Source of the DNA: Bythopirellula sp.
Lineage (GTDB): Bacteria; Planctomycetota; Planctomycetia; Pirellulales; Lacipirellulaceae
Direction: 5' to 3'
Assembly (NCBI GenBank): GCA_028285205.1
Contig: JANQQA010000092.1
Span: 1 to 48,444, forward strand
Length of the DNA: 48,444 nt
Of this stretch, positions 15,953 to 24,577 are shown piece by piece (the stretch's first letter is position 1; every line of letters starts with the position of its first letter). Under the pieces are notes generated by a model that did not search any database, was not told where the DNA came from, and saw only the letters and a program-made list of their open reading frames with translations. Made by a program: the position numbers and the translations under genes.

Positions 15953-17656
15953 TTATTCCGTTTTTTTGGAGACGCGGAACACTTCGTCGAGGGTAGTGAT
16001 GCCGTTGAGCGCCTTCTGAATCCCGTCTTGGTAGAGGGAGGTCATACCCTGTTTCATCGCCGCATTGCGAATTTCGACCGTCGACGCTCCGGCAAACGCG
16101 AGTTCGCGGACCCTCGAGTTCATTGTCATCAGCTCGAAAATCCCTAGCCGTCCCCGATAGCCACTTTTGCCGCAATGAGAGCAACCTGCCCCGCGCATGA
16201 ATGTCGCAGCGGCTGCCTGCTCCGCGGTGATTCCTGCCGCCTCGATCTGTGCCTCGCTGGGACTGTCTGGTTGCTTGCACTTCGTGCACACCACACGCAC
16301 CAAGCGTTGAGCCAAGATGCCGATCACGCTACCTGCCACGAGATAGGCGGGCACACCCATATCGACCATTCGCGTCACGGCACCGGGGGCGTCGTTGGTG
16401 TGCAGGGTACTAAACACCAAGTGGCCGGTTAGCGACGCTTGAATGCCCATGGACGCCGTCTCGTTGTCGCGCATCTCACCGACCAAGATCACATTGGGGG
16501 CCTGACGCAGCATCGCGCGAATGATCAAGGCGAAATCAAGTCCGATGCTATGCTTAACCTCGACCTGGTTGATTCCCGGGAGGTAGTACTCGACCGGGTC
16601 CTCAGCGGTGATGATCTTGCGATCGGGTCGATTCAGTTCGTTGAGCGCCGCATAGAGTGTCGTCGTCTTGCCGGAACCTGTCGGACCCGTCACCAGGAAG
16701 ATGCCGTTGGGCCGCTTGATCAGATTGCGGAAGATGCGAAAGTCTCGTTCGTTGAGACCCAGCTGCCGCACACCGACTTTGATGTTGTCTTTGTCCAGCA
16801 GTCGCATCACGCAAGATTGACCATGATTGGTCGGCAGCATGCTGACGCGCAGGTCGAGTTCTTTGCCTCCCGCAGTGATCTTGATCCGTCCGTCCTGCGT
16901 CCGACGGCGCTCTGCGATATCCATCTTCGAGAGAATCTTAATTCTCGATAACAACGCCCCTAGCAAACGACGTGGCGGGCTGTCACGCTCGACCAAGACA
17001 CCATCGATCCGATAGCGAATACGAACGCGATCTTCAAACGGCTCGACGTGAATGTCAGATGCACGAAGCTGAACGGCCTCGGTAATCATCAGCTGCACCA
17101 GTCTCACGATTGGTGCGCTGGTTTCATCGACGACGTCGTCGTCGTCTCCGGTGCCATCCTCTTCGGTCTCCGTGAAATCGATCGCCGTGTCGGTGAATTC
17201 TTGGAGCATTGAGTCCGCCGATTCGCCGTCAACTTGACCGTAATTTCGGTTGATTGCCTCGGTGATGCCTTCTTTGGTCGATAGAGCAATTTCGACCTTA
17301 CGATTCAAGATGAACTGCAGTTTGTCGAAGGTCTCGAAGTCGAGCGGATCGCTAACGACCACCGTCAGCTTGCCGTCTTCCTCCGAAAACGGAATCACTG
17401 CGTTCTCACGTGCGACAGACTCAGGGACGAGTTCGACGATTGCGGGCGGAATCGGCACGTTGTTCAAATCGACGAAATCGTAGTCATGTTGTTCCGCCAA
17501 ACAGCGCATGACCTGTTCGCTGGTGGCATAGCCAAGCTCGGTGATCGCGTCCTGGAGCTTGACTTTCTTCGAGGCAGCGACCGCCTCAGCTTCTTGCAAC
17601 TGTTCGGGACCGATGATGCCCTTCTTGATGAGATAATCGCCGAGAGGATCTGCCAT
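15953..17656 (-). CDS. PilB/GspE-type assembly ATPase, second copy
   Basis: A 567-residue ATPase starting at the ATG at 17656 (MADPLGDYLIKKGIIG); a further upstream in-frame start at 17758 gives a Cys/Arg-rich leader unlike the family. The N-terminal domain is MshEN-like but its motifs are more degenerate than in the other copy. Walker A GPTGSGKTTT is near residue 322, Walker B is ILVGEMRD, the His box is STLHTND, and the zinc motif is CTKC / CSHC. An acidic linker (EEDGTGDDDDVVDE) sits near residue 165-180. It is the first gene of the operon. Two such ATPases may serve two machines or cooperate as PilB-type extension motors. Confidence 0.92.
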   Translation of the reverse strand: MADPLGDYLIKKGIIGPEQLQEAEAVAASKKVKLQDAITELGYATSEQVMRCLAEQHDYDFVDLNNVPIPPAIVELVPESVARENAVIPFSEEDGKLTVVVSDPLDFETFDKLQFILNRKVEIALSTKEGITEAINRNYGQVDGESADSMLQEFTDTAIDFTETEEDGTGDDDDVVDETSAPIVRLVQLMITEAVQLRASDIHVEPFEDRVRIRYRIDGVLVERDSPPRRLLGALLSRIKILSKMDIAERRRTQDGRIKITAGGKELDLRVSMLPTNHGQSCVMRLLDKDNIKVGVRQLGLNERDFRIFRNLIKRPNGIFLVTGPTGSGKTTTLYAALNELNRPDRKIITAEDPVEYYLPGINQVEVKHSIGLDFALIIRAMLRQAPNVILVGEMRDNETASMGIQASLTGHLVFSTLHTNDAPGAVTRMVDMGVPAYLVAGSVIGILAQRLVRVVCTKCKQPDSPSEAQIEAAGITAEQAAAATFMRGAGCSHCGKSGYRGRLGIFELMTMNSRVRELAFAGASTVEIRNAAMKQGMTSLYQDGIQKALNGITTLDEVFRVSKKTE

Positions 17657-17812
17657 GGCTCTGTACTTCGTTTGCGGAATGCCTCTTCCCGAGACCGGAT
17701 CGTCCGAAAAGGATAGTGGTCCAATCGGAGACCCGCATCGACACCAGCGGCGTCGCAAGTCCCAACGAACAGAGAGTTTACGCGGAAAAACTCGAACTAC
17801 CCTACCGACTCT

Positions 17813-17841
17813 AGGCTACTGAGACCTCGGCCGTCTGTCAA
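17813..17841 (-). promoter_or_regulatory. Possible promoter of the pilus operon
   Basis: On the minus strand TTGACA (17836-17841) is followed after 17 bases by TAGCCT (17813-17818), a perfect -35 with a poor -10. It lies about 150 bases before the first ATPase gene, in the only gap upstream of that gene. No other strong candidate was seen there. Confidence 0.35.
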
Positions 17842-17911
17842 TTATTGGGCCCCAGCCCGGCGAAGTCGAGTTCGGAGAACTGGAGGGCGTTCCCGACCAA
17901 GCTATGGCGGA

Positions 17912-18493
17912 TTACTCGGCATTGGGAACGAGGTTGCCCGGTGGCGGTGCTAGGAGCATCGAGCCCTCGAGGACCGCGCTCTTGGGTAGCTGCTTAAATT
18001 GTCGTGCGTCGCGTCGTAGTCGGCTGGCTACGTCGCGCAGCGCATCTGCCTGCTCGTAAAGGTCCAGCCGCTCTAGTTCATGTGCCGTCCGCTCAAGATC
18101 GAATGCTGCTTCTCGCAGGGTTTCTACTTTCTTGAGTTGATGCGAGGGCAAGTCCGCTGCCGACGGCGAATGCGTGTGCCGACTTCGAATGACCTCCTGG
18201 TCCGTGATCAATGCTTTACCCAGCGGGTCGCCAGCACGTGGCCAAGGCTGCGGTTCAGCGCCGGGGACAATGGAGCCGCCCAGTTGTTGTTGCAGTCTGA
18301 AGATCTCGCGCGCCATCTCCTCCGAGGACAGGTCACTCACCACTTCGGTGTCGGGCAGGACTTTGGCGTGCTCCTGCCGAGGTGAGGGCTCGGTGGCATT
18401 AAGGTGGCGGGTGATCTGATCGATGCCAAGAGCGAGTGCGACGACAAATGACATCAATACGACGAGTCTCTGCCTTTTTTTGATCGGCAACAT
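17912..18493 (-). CDS. Membrane-anchored protein of unknown function
   Basis: A 193-residue protein I do not recognise. The start at 18493 (MLPIKKRQRLVVLMSF) is preferred to 18529 because GGGGAG stands seven bases upstream. Residues 7-25 form one hydrophobic helix after a basic N-terminus, so it is probably anchored in the inner membrane with the rest exported. The remainder is rich in charged and Leu residues and looks helical, with coiled-coil-like stretches (SSEEMAREIFRLQQQLG and RTAHELERLDLYEQADALRD). It ends before the pilus operon promoter and starts 66 bases after the stop of the methyltransferase gene, so it may be the last gene of the lipid cluster or stand alone. Confidence 0.6.
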   Translation of the reverse strand: MLPIKKRQRLVVLMSFVVALALGIDQITRHLNATEPSPRQEHAKVLPDTEVVSDLSSEEMAREIFRLQQQLGGSIVPGAEPQPWPRAGDPLGKALITDQEVIRSRHTHSPSAADLPSHQLKKVETLREAAFDLERTAHELERLDLYEQADALRDVASRLRRDARQFKQLPKSAVLEGSMLLAPPPGNLVPNAE

Positions 18494-18559
18494 GGCCACT
18501 CTCCCCGGATGGATCTGAATGCCGCGCATTCTATCGCTTCTCGGTTCATCACGACAAGC

Positions 18560-19579
18560 TTAATCCGTGGCGAGCAACGCATGGCTAACGAACCACTGCT
18601 GGCCCCCATCGAAATCGAATAGCTCTTCGCATGCCATCACGAACATTCGCCAGCGAGCGAGTTGCCGCTTCCCGCCGTATTTGGCTGCGTCAGACGAAAG
18701 CAATTGGGAGAGATCCTGCTGTGCTGCGTCCAGATTCGCCAGCCACGCACGGCAGGTCTTGGCGTAGTGAGTACCCGAGACGCGCCATTGCCGCTGGACT
18801 TGAAACGGGATGTCGAGGCGGTCGAGTAGATCGTAACTAGGCATAACACCTCCAGTGAAAAAGTGCCTCGCCATCCAATCGGATTTGCCCTCGTCCGCGA
18901 ACGGATAGAAAAGCTCTTCGTGGCAGAAGGTGTGAAGAAACGCCTTTCCACCGGGATCCAGCCAGCTACGAACGTTTTCGAGCAGCCGCTTCCAGTTCCG
19001 CATGTGCTCAAACATTTCGATCGAGATCACGCGGTCAAACCGTCGCTGCAGCTGGAGTTCGGCGACGTTCTCGAGCCGCACCTCGACGTTGCCCAAATTC
19101 CGAGCCTGGCAACAACCTTCAATGTACGCCTTTTGTAGGCGGGAATTGGTGATTGCAACGATCTCTGCCGACGGATAGTGCTCAGCGAGCCACATCGTAA
19201 GTGAACCCCAGCCGCACCCCAATTCCAAGATGTGCTGACCATCAGCGCACTCAGCACGCTCGCATGTGAGCCGCAGCATCGCCTCCTCGGCCGTAGCAAG
19301 TGATTGACGCTCCGGCTCCCACAGGCAGCTGCTGTACTTGAGATGCGGCCCGAGCATCGTTTGAAACAGCGCGGTCGGGACTTCGTAGTGCTGCTGGTTG
19401 GCGGCATCGGTTTCAATCGCGATCGGTCCAGTCGCGAACAGCGAGTTAATCTGCTCCTGACGCTGCTCATCGTTGCTGCGTTTTCGCTCGTACTGCAGAC
19501 GTTCCCGCAACAGTCTGCGAATGCCCGAGCGGACCAATGCATCGGGGAGCAGACGGCGCTCAGCCAAGTCGATTAGCAT
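18560..19579 (-). CDS. SAM-dependent methyltransferase, coclaurine-N-methyltransferase-like branch of the CFA family
   Basis: A 339-residue class I methyltransferase. The SAM-binding motif LELGCGWGSLT is near residue 115. HYEVPTALFQTMLGPHLKYS, VISIEMFEHMRNW and the block WMARHFFTGGVMPS match the branch of cyclopropane-fatty-acid-synthase relatives that includes plant (S)-coclaurine N-methyltransferase; bacterial members are usually annotated as lipid methyltransferases. It starts three bases after the stop of the DUF1295 gene, and is the second methyltransferase in the cluster. I infer methylation of an acyl chain or of a lipid product made by the neighbours; the substrate is not readable from sequence. 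Confidence 0.85.
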   Translation of the reverse strand: MLIDLAERRLLPDALVRSGIRRLLRERLQYERKRSNDEQRQEQINSLFATGPIAIETDAANQQHYEVPTALFQTMLGPHLKYSSCLWEPERQSLATAEEAMLRLTCERAECADGQHILELGCGWGSLTMWLAEHYPSAEIVAITNSRLQKAYIEGCCQARNLGNVEVRLENVAELQLQRRFDRVISIEMFEHMRNWKRLLENVRSWLDPGGKAFLHTFCHEELFYPFADEGKSDWMARHFFTGGVMPSYDLLDRLDIPFQVQRQWRVSGTHYAKTCRAWLANLDAAQQDLSQLLSSDAAKYGGKRQLARWRMFVMACEELFDFDGGQQWFVSHALLATD

Positions 19580-19581
19580 GA

Positions 19582-20379
19582 CTATTCAGCACTTCTTTTG
19601 GGGAACCAAGGGACGAACGCGCTTGTTGAACGCTGGTAGCGTCGATAGTCTTCGCCACGGCTAGCAATCGCCTGCGCTTCGGTAGGCGGAATCCCGGTGA
19701 CGAACAAGATCGTCAGCAGCAAGAGCGTGGCCACGAGGGCAGACACCCACCAGAAGCTGGAGCCTAGTGCGAGCGGAATGTATGCGCACCAGTGAATCCA
19801 CTCGAAGAAGTAATTGGGGTGTCGAGAGTAACTCCACAATCCGGCGCGGCACGTCTTGCCACGGTTCTCCGGATTCGACTTGAATTGTTCCAACTGCCGA
19901 TCGGAGAGCGTGACCCCAAAAATTCCCACCGCCCACAGGGCGACGGCCACGCCCACTAACCACATTGCCGGCGCCTGCGAACTGCGCGCGATCACAAATG
20001 TTGGAAGTGCAAAGCACCAGGCGGCGATTGCTTGAAACTGGTAGAAACGGAAAAAACGTCGATCCGCGTCTTCACCCCAAGATTCGCGGAGTTTGACGTA
20101 GCGGCCTTCCTCTGGTTGTCCAACAACACGACGAAATAGATAGATGGTCAAGCGTAGCGACCAGAGGCCGATCATTGCTCCAGCCAGTCCGCGGAGCCAG
20201 CCGATACCACCGGGCCATGCGGCGTAGAAGATTCCGATCATACCGACCAGTGCCGACCAAGCGACATCGACAATGCCCGCATTGCCTGTCTTCCGCTGCA
20301 CTTGCCACAGCGCCACCATTGTCGCGCAGGAGGATACGAGGCCGATCACCATCGGAAGCAGCGTGTTGTAGCTATCCAT
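19582..20379 (-). CDS. DUF1295 membrane protein, steroid 5-alpha-reductase-like
   Basis: A 265-residue polytopic membrane protein with about six or seven hydrophobic segments. The motif SRHPNYFFEWIHWCAYIPLA near residues 195-215 is the signature of DUF1295, a family related to steroid 5-alpha-reductases and isoprenylcysteine methyltransferases. The start at 20379 is chosen because it overlaps the stop of the preceding gene in a TGATG junction; the longer in-frame version from 20457 would run into that gene. In other bacteria DUF1295 proteins often accompany CFA-type methyltransferases, DUF1365 proteins and FAD oxidoreductases, as here. A reductive or isomerising step on a lipid is a reasonable inference, unproven. 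Confidence 0.88.
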   Translation of the reverse strand: MDSYNTLLPMVIGLVSSCATMVALWQVQRKTGNAGIVDVAWSALVGMIGIFYAAWPGGIGWLRGLAGAMIGLWSLRLTIYLFRRVVGQPEEGRYVKLRESWGEDADRRFFRFYQFQAIAAWCFALPTFVIARSSQAPAMWLVGVAVALWAVGIFGVTLSDRQLEQFKSNPENRGKTCRAGLWSYSRHPNYFFEWIHWCAYIPLALGSSFWWVSALVATLLLLTILFVTGIPPTEAQAIASRGEDYRRYQRSTSAFVPWFPKRSAE

Positions 20380-21665
20380 CACTCCGCTCCCGGTCGCTTC
20401 AACAGGATTTGCGCGACTCCGATCTGTCGTTCGAGGAAGCCCGCTGCACAGTAGCAAAAGTAATAGTCCCAGGTGCGACGGAAGGCATCGTCGAATCCCA
20501 GCCGTTCCAGTTCGTCTGTTGCTACAAAAAACTTATCTCGCCATGTTTGCAAAGTACGGGCGTAGTCGGCCGCGAAATCGTCCAGACCAGTGATTCTCAA
20601 ATCGGTTGTTCGGCTTACGACATCGCTGATTCGCCCTAGCGAGGGCAAGCAGCCGCCGGGAAAAATATGCTTTTGAATGAAATCAACGCTGCGCCGATAG
20701 TAGTCGTACCTGTCGTCCGGAATGGTGATTGCCTGCAATAACATACTGCCGTCTGGTCGCAGGACGGTGCAGCATTTTTCGAAGAATTGGTCGTGGAATT
20801 CATGGCCGACCGCTTCGATCATCTCGATGGAAACCAGTTTGTTGTAGGTGCCTTGCACATCACGGTAATCACACAGCCGCAAGTCAACCTGATCTCGCAA
20901 TCCGGCTCGATTTATGCGCTGTTGTGCGAATTCGAGTTGTTCCTCGGAAATGGTAATTCCCGTCACGCGACAACCATAGTTGTAGGCCGCGTATTCAGCG
21001 AATCCGCCCCAGCCACAGCCGATCTCTAGCAGGTGGTCGTCCGCGTTCAGCTGGATCTTGCGGCAAATGCGCTCGTACTTTTCCAGCGATGCGGCTTCAA
21101 GCGTCGCATCCTCCGACGGGAAGACACCGCACGAATACGTCATTGTCGGATCGAGAAACAAGGCGAACAGTTCGTTGCTCAAGTCGTAGTGACGTTGGAT
21201 GTTTTTGCGGCTGCCGGACCGGCTGTTGCGCGTACTCCAGCGTAAGAGTGTCCTGCCAATCGCCTGCAAAGGCAGCGCCCAGGTATTGAGGTCATTCTCT
21301 TGCGTAAGATTCTTGGCGAACATGCGCATGACCGCGAGTAGATCGTCCGCCTGCCAGTAGCCTTTGACGTACGCGTCGCCAGCGCCAAGGCTACTGCCCA
21401 GCGCAATCTCACGATAGAAACGCGGGTCAAGCACCTCAATTTCTACAACTTCATTGGCGGTAGCTTGACCGAATTGCATTGGCACCTGTTGCTCGGTAAG
21501 AACGAGCTGTCCGTGAGTCAGCCGGCGCAACATCGAGAGCACGGCACGTCGCGACCAGCGGTCGAGCCAAGTGGCTTTGTAGGGAATCTGTTGAGTCGAT
21601 TCCGCTACGCCTGGTGTTCGCCGCTTGGGCGGACGGTTGATTGGGGATGAGGAAAGAACGGACAT
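20379..21665 (-). CDS. Cyclopropane-fatty-acyl-phospholipid synthase family protein
   Basis: A 428-residue protein of usual CFA length. The N-terminal domain (about 40-140) is followed by the catalytic domain with HYDLSNELFALFLDPTMTYS near residue 155-175, SAM motif LEIGCGWGGFAEYAA near 208, VSIEMIEAVGHEF, and the C-terminal HIFPGGCLPS block. These match enzymes that transfer a methylene or methyl group from SAM to a double bond in membrane phospholipid acyl chains. The ATG at 21665 follows GGAAAAAGAA; a longer form would begin at a TTG at 21695. The gene overlaps the end of the DUF1365 gene by 61 bases. Product may be a cyclopropane or a methylated chain. Confidence 0.93.
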   Translation of the reverse strand: MSVLSSSPINRPPKRRTPGVAESTQQIPYKATWLDRWSRRAVLSMLRRLTHGQLVLTEQQVPMQFGQATANEVVEIEVLDPRFYREIALGSSLGAGDAYVKGYWQADDLLAVMRMFAKNLTQENDLNTWALPLQAIGRTLLRWSTRNSRSGSRKNIQRHYDLSNELFALFLDPTMTYSCGVFPSEDATLEAASLEKYERICRKIQLNADDHLLEIGCGWGGFAEYAAYNYGCRVTGITISEEQLEFAQQRINRAGLRDQVDLRLCDYRDVQGTYNKLVSIEMIEAVGHEFHDQFFEKCCTVLRPDGSMLLQAITIPDDRYDYYRRSVDFIQKHIFPGGCLPSLGRISDVVSRTTDLRITGLDDFAADYARTLQTWRDKFFVATDELERLGFDDAFRRTWDYYFCYCAAGFLERQIGVAQILLKRPGAE

Positions 21666-22408
21666 TTCTTTTTCCAAAGCAAAAACGCTTGCCAATAAAT
21701 TGCTGCGACAATTCGTGATGACATCAGCGGATACCGAACCAGCATCCGACGTACGCCACTCCGTGATAATTCGCTCCGCCTGAGCTCCATGTTTGCCTGA
21801 AAGAACGCATCGTCTCCTCGACGACTCACGATGCCGACGGTCAGCTGCTCAGCGGGTTCGCTCAGCCGCCAATCGTACGTTGCGTCCATACCCATGAATG
21901 GCGAAACATGAAACGCTTTTGGATGTTGATAGCGTAGATCACTACGCGAGGCCACCGGACTCTTGGGATGGAGCAGATAAAGGTGCCGCTCATTCCAAGG
22001 GGTATTGCTTACCTCAGCGACCACGTACTCAATCTGCTTGCCGTCTGCGGCGTAGCAGTAAAACAAGTTCAACGGACTGAAATAGTGGCCGCAGTACCGC
22101 AACTGAGTCAACAAGCGAATCGGTCCTTCAAACCGCTTTTCTGCATTTTCTGCGACGTAGTTGCGGATGGTGGTCGCCAGTGAGTGATGTGCGGCGGCTG
22201 GTGGACTTTGAGGAAAGGATGCCAAGTGGTCTGTTTCTTGGAAACTCGCTGCAGCAAATCTCCGGGCAGAGAAATAGCCGCTTCGTCCAACAATCGAATC
22301 GAGCTCTGCGAGGTCGAGGAACGCCATCGCGAGCGGATAGCTAAACCGATGCTCAACCGGTTCGCGTCTCAAGTGGTTGACTCGGCCTTCGTAGAGGCAG
22401 CTATGCAT
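21605..22408 (-). CDS. DUF1365 family protein
   Basis: A 267-residue soluble protein beginning MHSCLYEGRVNHLRREPVEH, with YPLAMAFLDLAELD, RLLTQLRYCGHYFSPLNLFY and EVSNTPWNERHLYLL, all typical of DUF1365. The family has no settled biochemical function but is genetically tied to CFA-type methyltransferases and FAD oxidoreductases in many bacteria. It overlaps the oxidoreductase gene by 40 bases at its start and the CFA gene by 61 bases at its end, so the three are expressed together. The role is inferred only from context: a step in modifying unsaturated acyl chains. Confidence 0.92.
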   Translation of the reverse strand: MHSCLYEGRVNHLRREPVEHRFSYPLAMAFLDLAELDSIVGRSGYFSARRFAAASFQETDHLASFPQSPPAAAHHSLATTIRNYVAENAEKRFEGPIRLLTQLRYCGHYFSPLNLFYCYAADGKQIEYVVAEVSNTPWNERHLYLLHPKSPVASRSDLRYQHPKAFHVSPFMGMDATYDWRLSEPAEQLTVGIVSRRGDDAFFQANMELRRSELSRSGVRRMLVRYPLMSSRIVAAIYWQAFLLWKKKCPFFPHPQSTVRPSGEHQA

Positions 22409-23697
22409 GGTCGCGTTAAGTGCTCAAGGTGAATTCCAAAATGTCGACAAACCGCAAGTGCGCTAGCTACCCCGTCCTCATGAAACCCGTAACCCCAATA
22501 GGCGCCGCAGTAGTAAATCCTTCCACAGTCGTGGAGCTGGTCATGTCTTGTTTGGGCACTATAGGACGTTGCATCAAAAAGTGGATGGCTGAATTCAAGT
22601 TTGCGGAGGATCTTTGCCTGGTCAATCGGTTCGTTCGGATTGAGCGTCTGTAGTATCGGGGTGCGTGTGGAGTGGCCTTGCAACCGACTGAGGTCGTACG
22701 TCACTGAGGCGGGCTCGCTCGGATCAGCTGCCAAACGGTAGTTCCAGCTCGCCCAGGCTCGTCGACGGGTAGGCAACATGTGTTCATCAAGATGTAGGTA
22801 GGCCTCGTTTGATTGGTAGCTGAAGGTCCCTAATACGTCTAATTCCGTCTTGGTTGGCTCTTCCAGCATCGCTAGGGCGTCTGGAGCATGGGCAGCGATG
22901 ACAGCCGTGTCAAAACTTTCCGCCTCTCCGTTGGCCAGCTCCAATCGGACTCCCGCGTTGGTGCGTCCCACGGATGTCACCGGCGCAGCTACTCGCACGG
23001 AATCCCCCAACGGGTGCAGTAGGGCGTCCAGATATCGCTTAGCCCCGCCCCGAATCGTCCGCCATTGGGGGCGGTCAAAAATCTGCAATAGTCCGTGCTT
23101 TTGCAGGAAATGAGCGAGAAACTTGACGGGAAACTCCAGCATTGCCTGAGGTGGAGCCGACCAAATGGCAGCCGTCATCGGTAGCAGGTAGTGCTTGATC
23201 ACTTCCGGCTCAATCGATTTTGCCCTCGAACGATCAGCGCTGCATTGATCGATCCATTCGCCCAGTTTCAGCCCTTCGTCCTCGGCATCCAGCAGCTTCT
23301 GGGCCTCTCGGTTGAATCGCAAGATGCCGCGCACCATCCGCAGAAAGCTTGGTCGAACCAGGTTGCTTCGTTGTGCGAACAACCCATTGAGCGAACTCCC
23401 TTGGTACTCAAGGCCATTGCGAGCGCAATGGACGCTGAAACTCATATCGCTGTCGCGCGCTTCAATCCCGAGCAAATTCAACATTCGAAGGAAGTTTGGG
23501 TACGTTCGATCGTTGAATACCATGAAACCGGTATCGACCGGCCAGGTTTGTCCAAACGCATCGACTTCGATCGTGCGGGTATGGCCGCCCAAGTGCTCGC
23601 TGGATTCAAACAGAGTGACGTGATGCTCAGTCGCCAGGAGCCTGGCGCACAGTGAGCCACTGATCCCCGAGCCTACAATTGCGATTCGCTTCGGCAT
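22369..23697 (-). CDS. FAD-dependent oxidoreductase, amine-oxidase-like
   Basis: A 442-residue flavoprotein. The start at 23697 (MPKRIAIVGSGISGSLCARL) puts the Rossmann dinucleotide motif GSGISG at residue 10, as normal; the longer frame from a GTG at 23727 would begin inside a palindrome and is rejected. HLGGHTRTIEV and PVDTGFMVFN are typical of the NAD/FAD-binding protein that heads DUF1365-CFA clusters, and YYCGAYWGYGFHEDGVASAL near the C-terminus completes FAD binding. It is the first gene of the overlapping block. By analogy with related clusters it may desaturate or reduce an acyl chain on the membrane phospholipid; direction and substrate are unknown. Confidence 0.92.
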   Translation of the reverse strand: MPKRIAIVGSGISGSLCARLLATEHHVTLFESSEHLGGHTRTIEVDAFGQTWPVDTGFMVFNDRTYPNFLRMLNLLGIEARDSDMSFSVHCARNGLEYQGSSLNGLFAQRSNLVRPSFLRMVRGILRFNREAQKLLDAEDEGLKLGEWIDQCSADRSRAKSIEPEVIKHYLLPMTAAIWSAPPQAMLEFPVKFLAHFLQKHGLLQIFDRPQWRTIRGGAKRYLDALLHPLGDSVRVAAPVTSVGRTNAGVRLELANGEAESFDTAVIAAHAPDALAMLEEPTKTELDVLGTFSYQSNEAYLHLDEHMLPTRRRAWASWNYRLAADPSEPASVTYDLSRLQGHSTRTPILQTLNPNEPIDQAKILRKLEFSHPLFDATSYSAQTRHDQLHDCGRIYYCGAYWGYGFHEDGVASALAVCRHFGIHLEHLTRPCIAASTKAESTT

Positions 23698-23716
23698 CCC
23701 GTCACTATAATCGAGA

Positions 23717-23744
23717 AGAGGCACCACCTGCAGGTGGTGCCTCT
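23717..23744. terminator. 28-base perfect palindrome, possible hairpin terminator or attenuator
   Basis: Positions 23717-23744 form a perfect palindrome centred on CACCTGCAGGTG, with arms AGAGGCACCACCTG. It lies in the 74-base gap between the DUF2513 gene and the oxidoreductase gene, 20 bases before the latter's start. No T-run follows on either strand, so it could terminate, attenuate or serve as a protein-binding site. Confidence 0.5.
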
Positions 23745-23771
23745 GCGAAACTCTTCGATTGCGGCTGTTCG

Positions 23772-24407
23772 TCAGATGAGGTAGCCAGGCAAGGTTGAGT
23801 CGAATTCTACGTCAACGCGACCGTCACCGTCCAAATCGACTCCATAGCGTGCGTGACGGCCGCGATACTCGTCGTACTCGGGTCGAACATCGACGTACCG
23901 CACACGATCGTAGCGCACTTCGTCTTCCCAATCGTCACGCTCGATCAGACGTTCCGCCGCGCGATAGGGCTCGACGCGATAGGTGGCGCGTTCGCGCGGC
24001 AATTCGCTATCGTACCGCAGGCGGCGCGATACGGGTGCTCGATAGTAGCGTGGCAGCCTCGCAGTTGCCGCCACCGCCCAACGTAGCAGAATCCCGCGGA
24101 TCACCGACAGCGACAAGCCGCCCAGGCGGTCCTGACAGGCGTATTTCGCTTCGCGCCAACGGTTCTCGCTGCGCGCCAATTCCAGCAACTCATGTCCATC
24201 GTGAGTCAGACGCACGCAGGGAATGCCTGCACTGGTTCGATCAATCTCTTTAAGCAGACCAGCGTCGATCAGCAGTCGTAAGTGATAACGAACTTGTTCT
24301 TCAGACTGATGGTTGCTTTCGGTTCTTAAGACGCTTACCGAGCAGTCCGTGCCACGGTTCTCAATGTCGAGCAGCAATTGCCGCGCTAGATCGAGGTCTC
24401 GTTTCAT
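23772..24407 (-). CDS. DUF2513 winged-helix protein with basic C-terminal tail
   Basis: A 211-residue protein. The first about 100 residues (MKRDLDLARQLLLDIENRG, then the helix-turn-helix-like QVRYHLRLLIDAGLLKEID and LTHDGHELLELAR) match DUF2513, a putative winged-helix family often found on mobile elements. The rest is Arg/Tyr-rich (about residues 130-195) and ends in DLDGDGRVDVEFD, an EF-hand-like loop. A strong GGAGGTG precedes the start. It is not overlapped with neighbours and is separated from the oxidoreductase gene by a palindrome. A DNA-binding regulatory role is inferred; whether it controls the lipid genes is unknown. Confidence 0.75.
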   Translation of the reverse strand: MKRDLDLARQLLLDIENRGTDCSVSVLRTESNHQSEEQVRYHLRLLIDAGLLKEIDRTSAGIPCVRLTHDGHELLELARSENRWREAKYACQDRLGGLSLSVIRGILLRWAVAATARLPRYYRAPVSRRLRYDSELPRERATYRVEPYRAAERLIERDDWEDEVRYDRVRYVDVRPEYDEYRGRHARYGVDLDGDGRVDVEFDSTLPGYLI

Positions 24408-24577
24408 GGGTGCACCTCCATTTGCACAGGGATAAAATTGGGTCGTTGGGTCACTAAACGTGAGCGTTTGCGATTAGCGCATCGAGGCTGTCAAACGAGC
24501 AGCCAGTAACGCGTGAATTTGTCCCAATACCCCAGATGGGTCAATATCGGTTCGAGTGCTAGCACTGTAGATGAGGG

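Noticed and set aside
17656..17758. Longer start for the first ATPase gene
   Set aside because: The extra 34 residues are Cys/Arg-rich with no family match; the ATG at 17656 gives the normal N-terminus.
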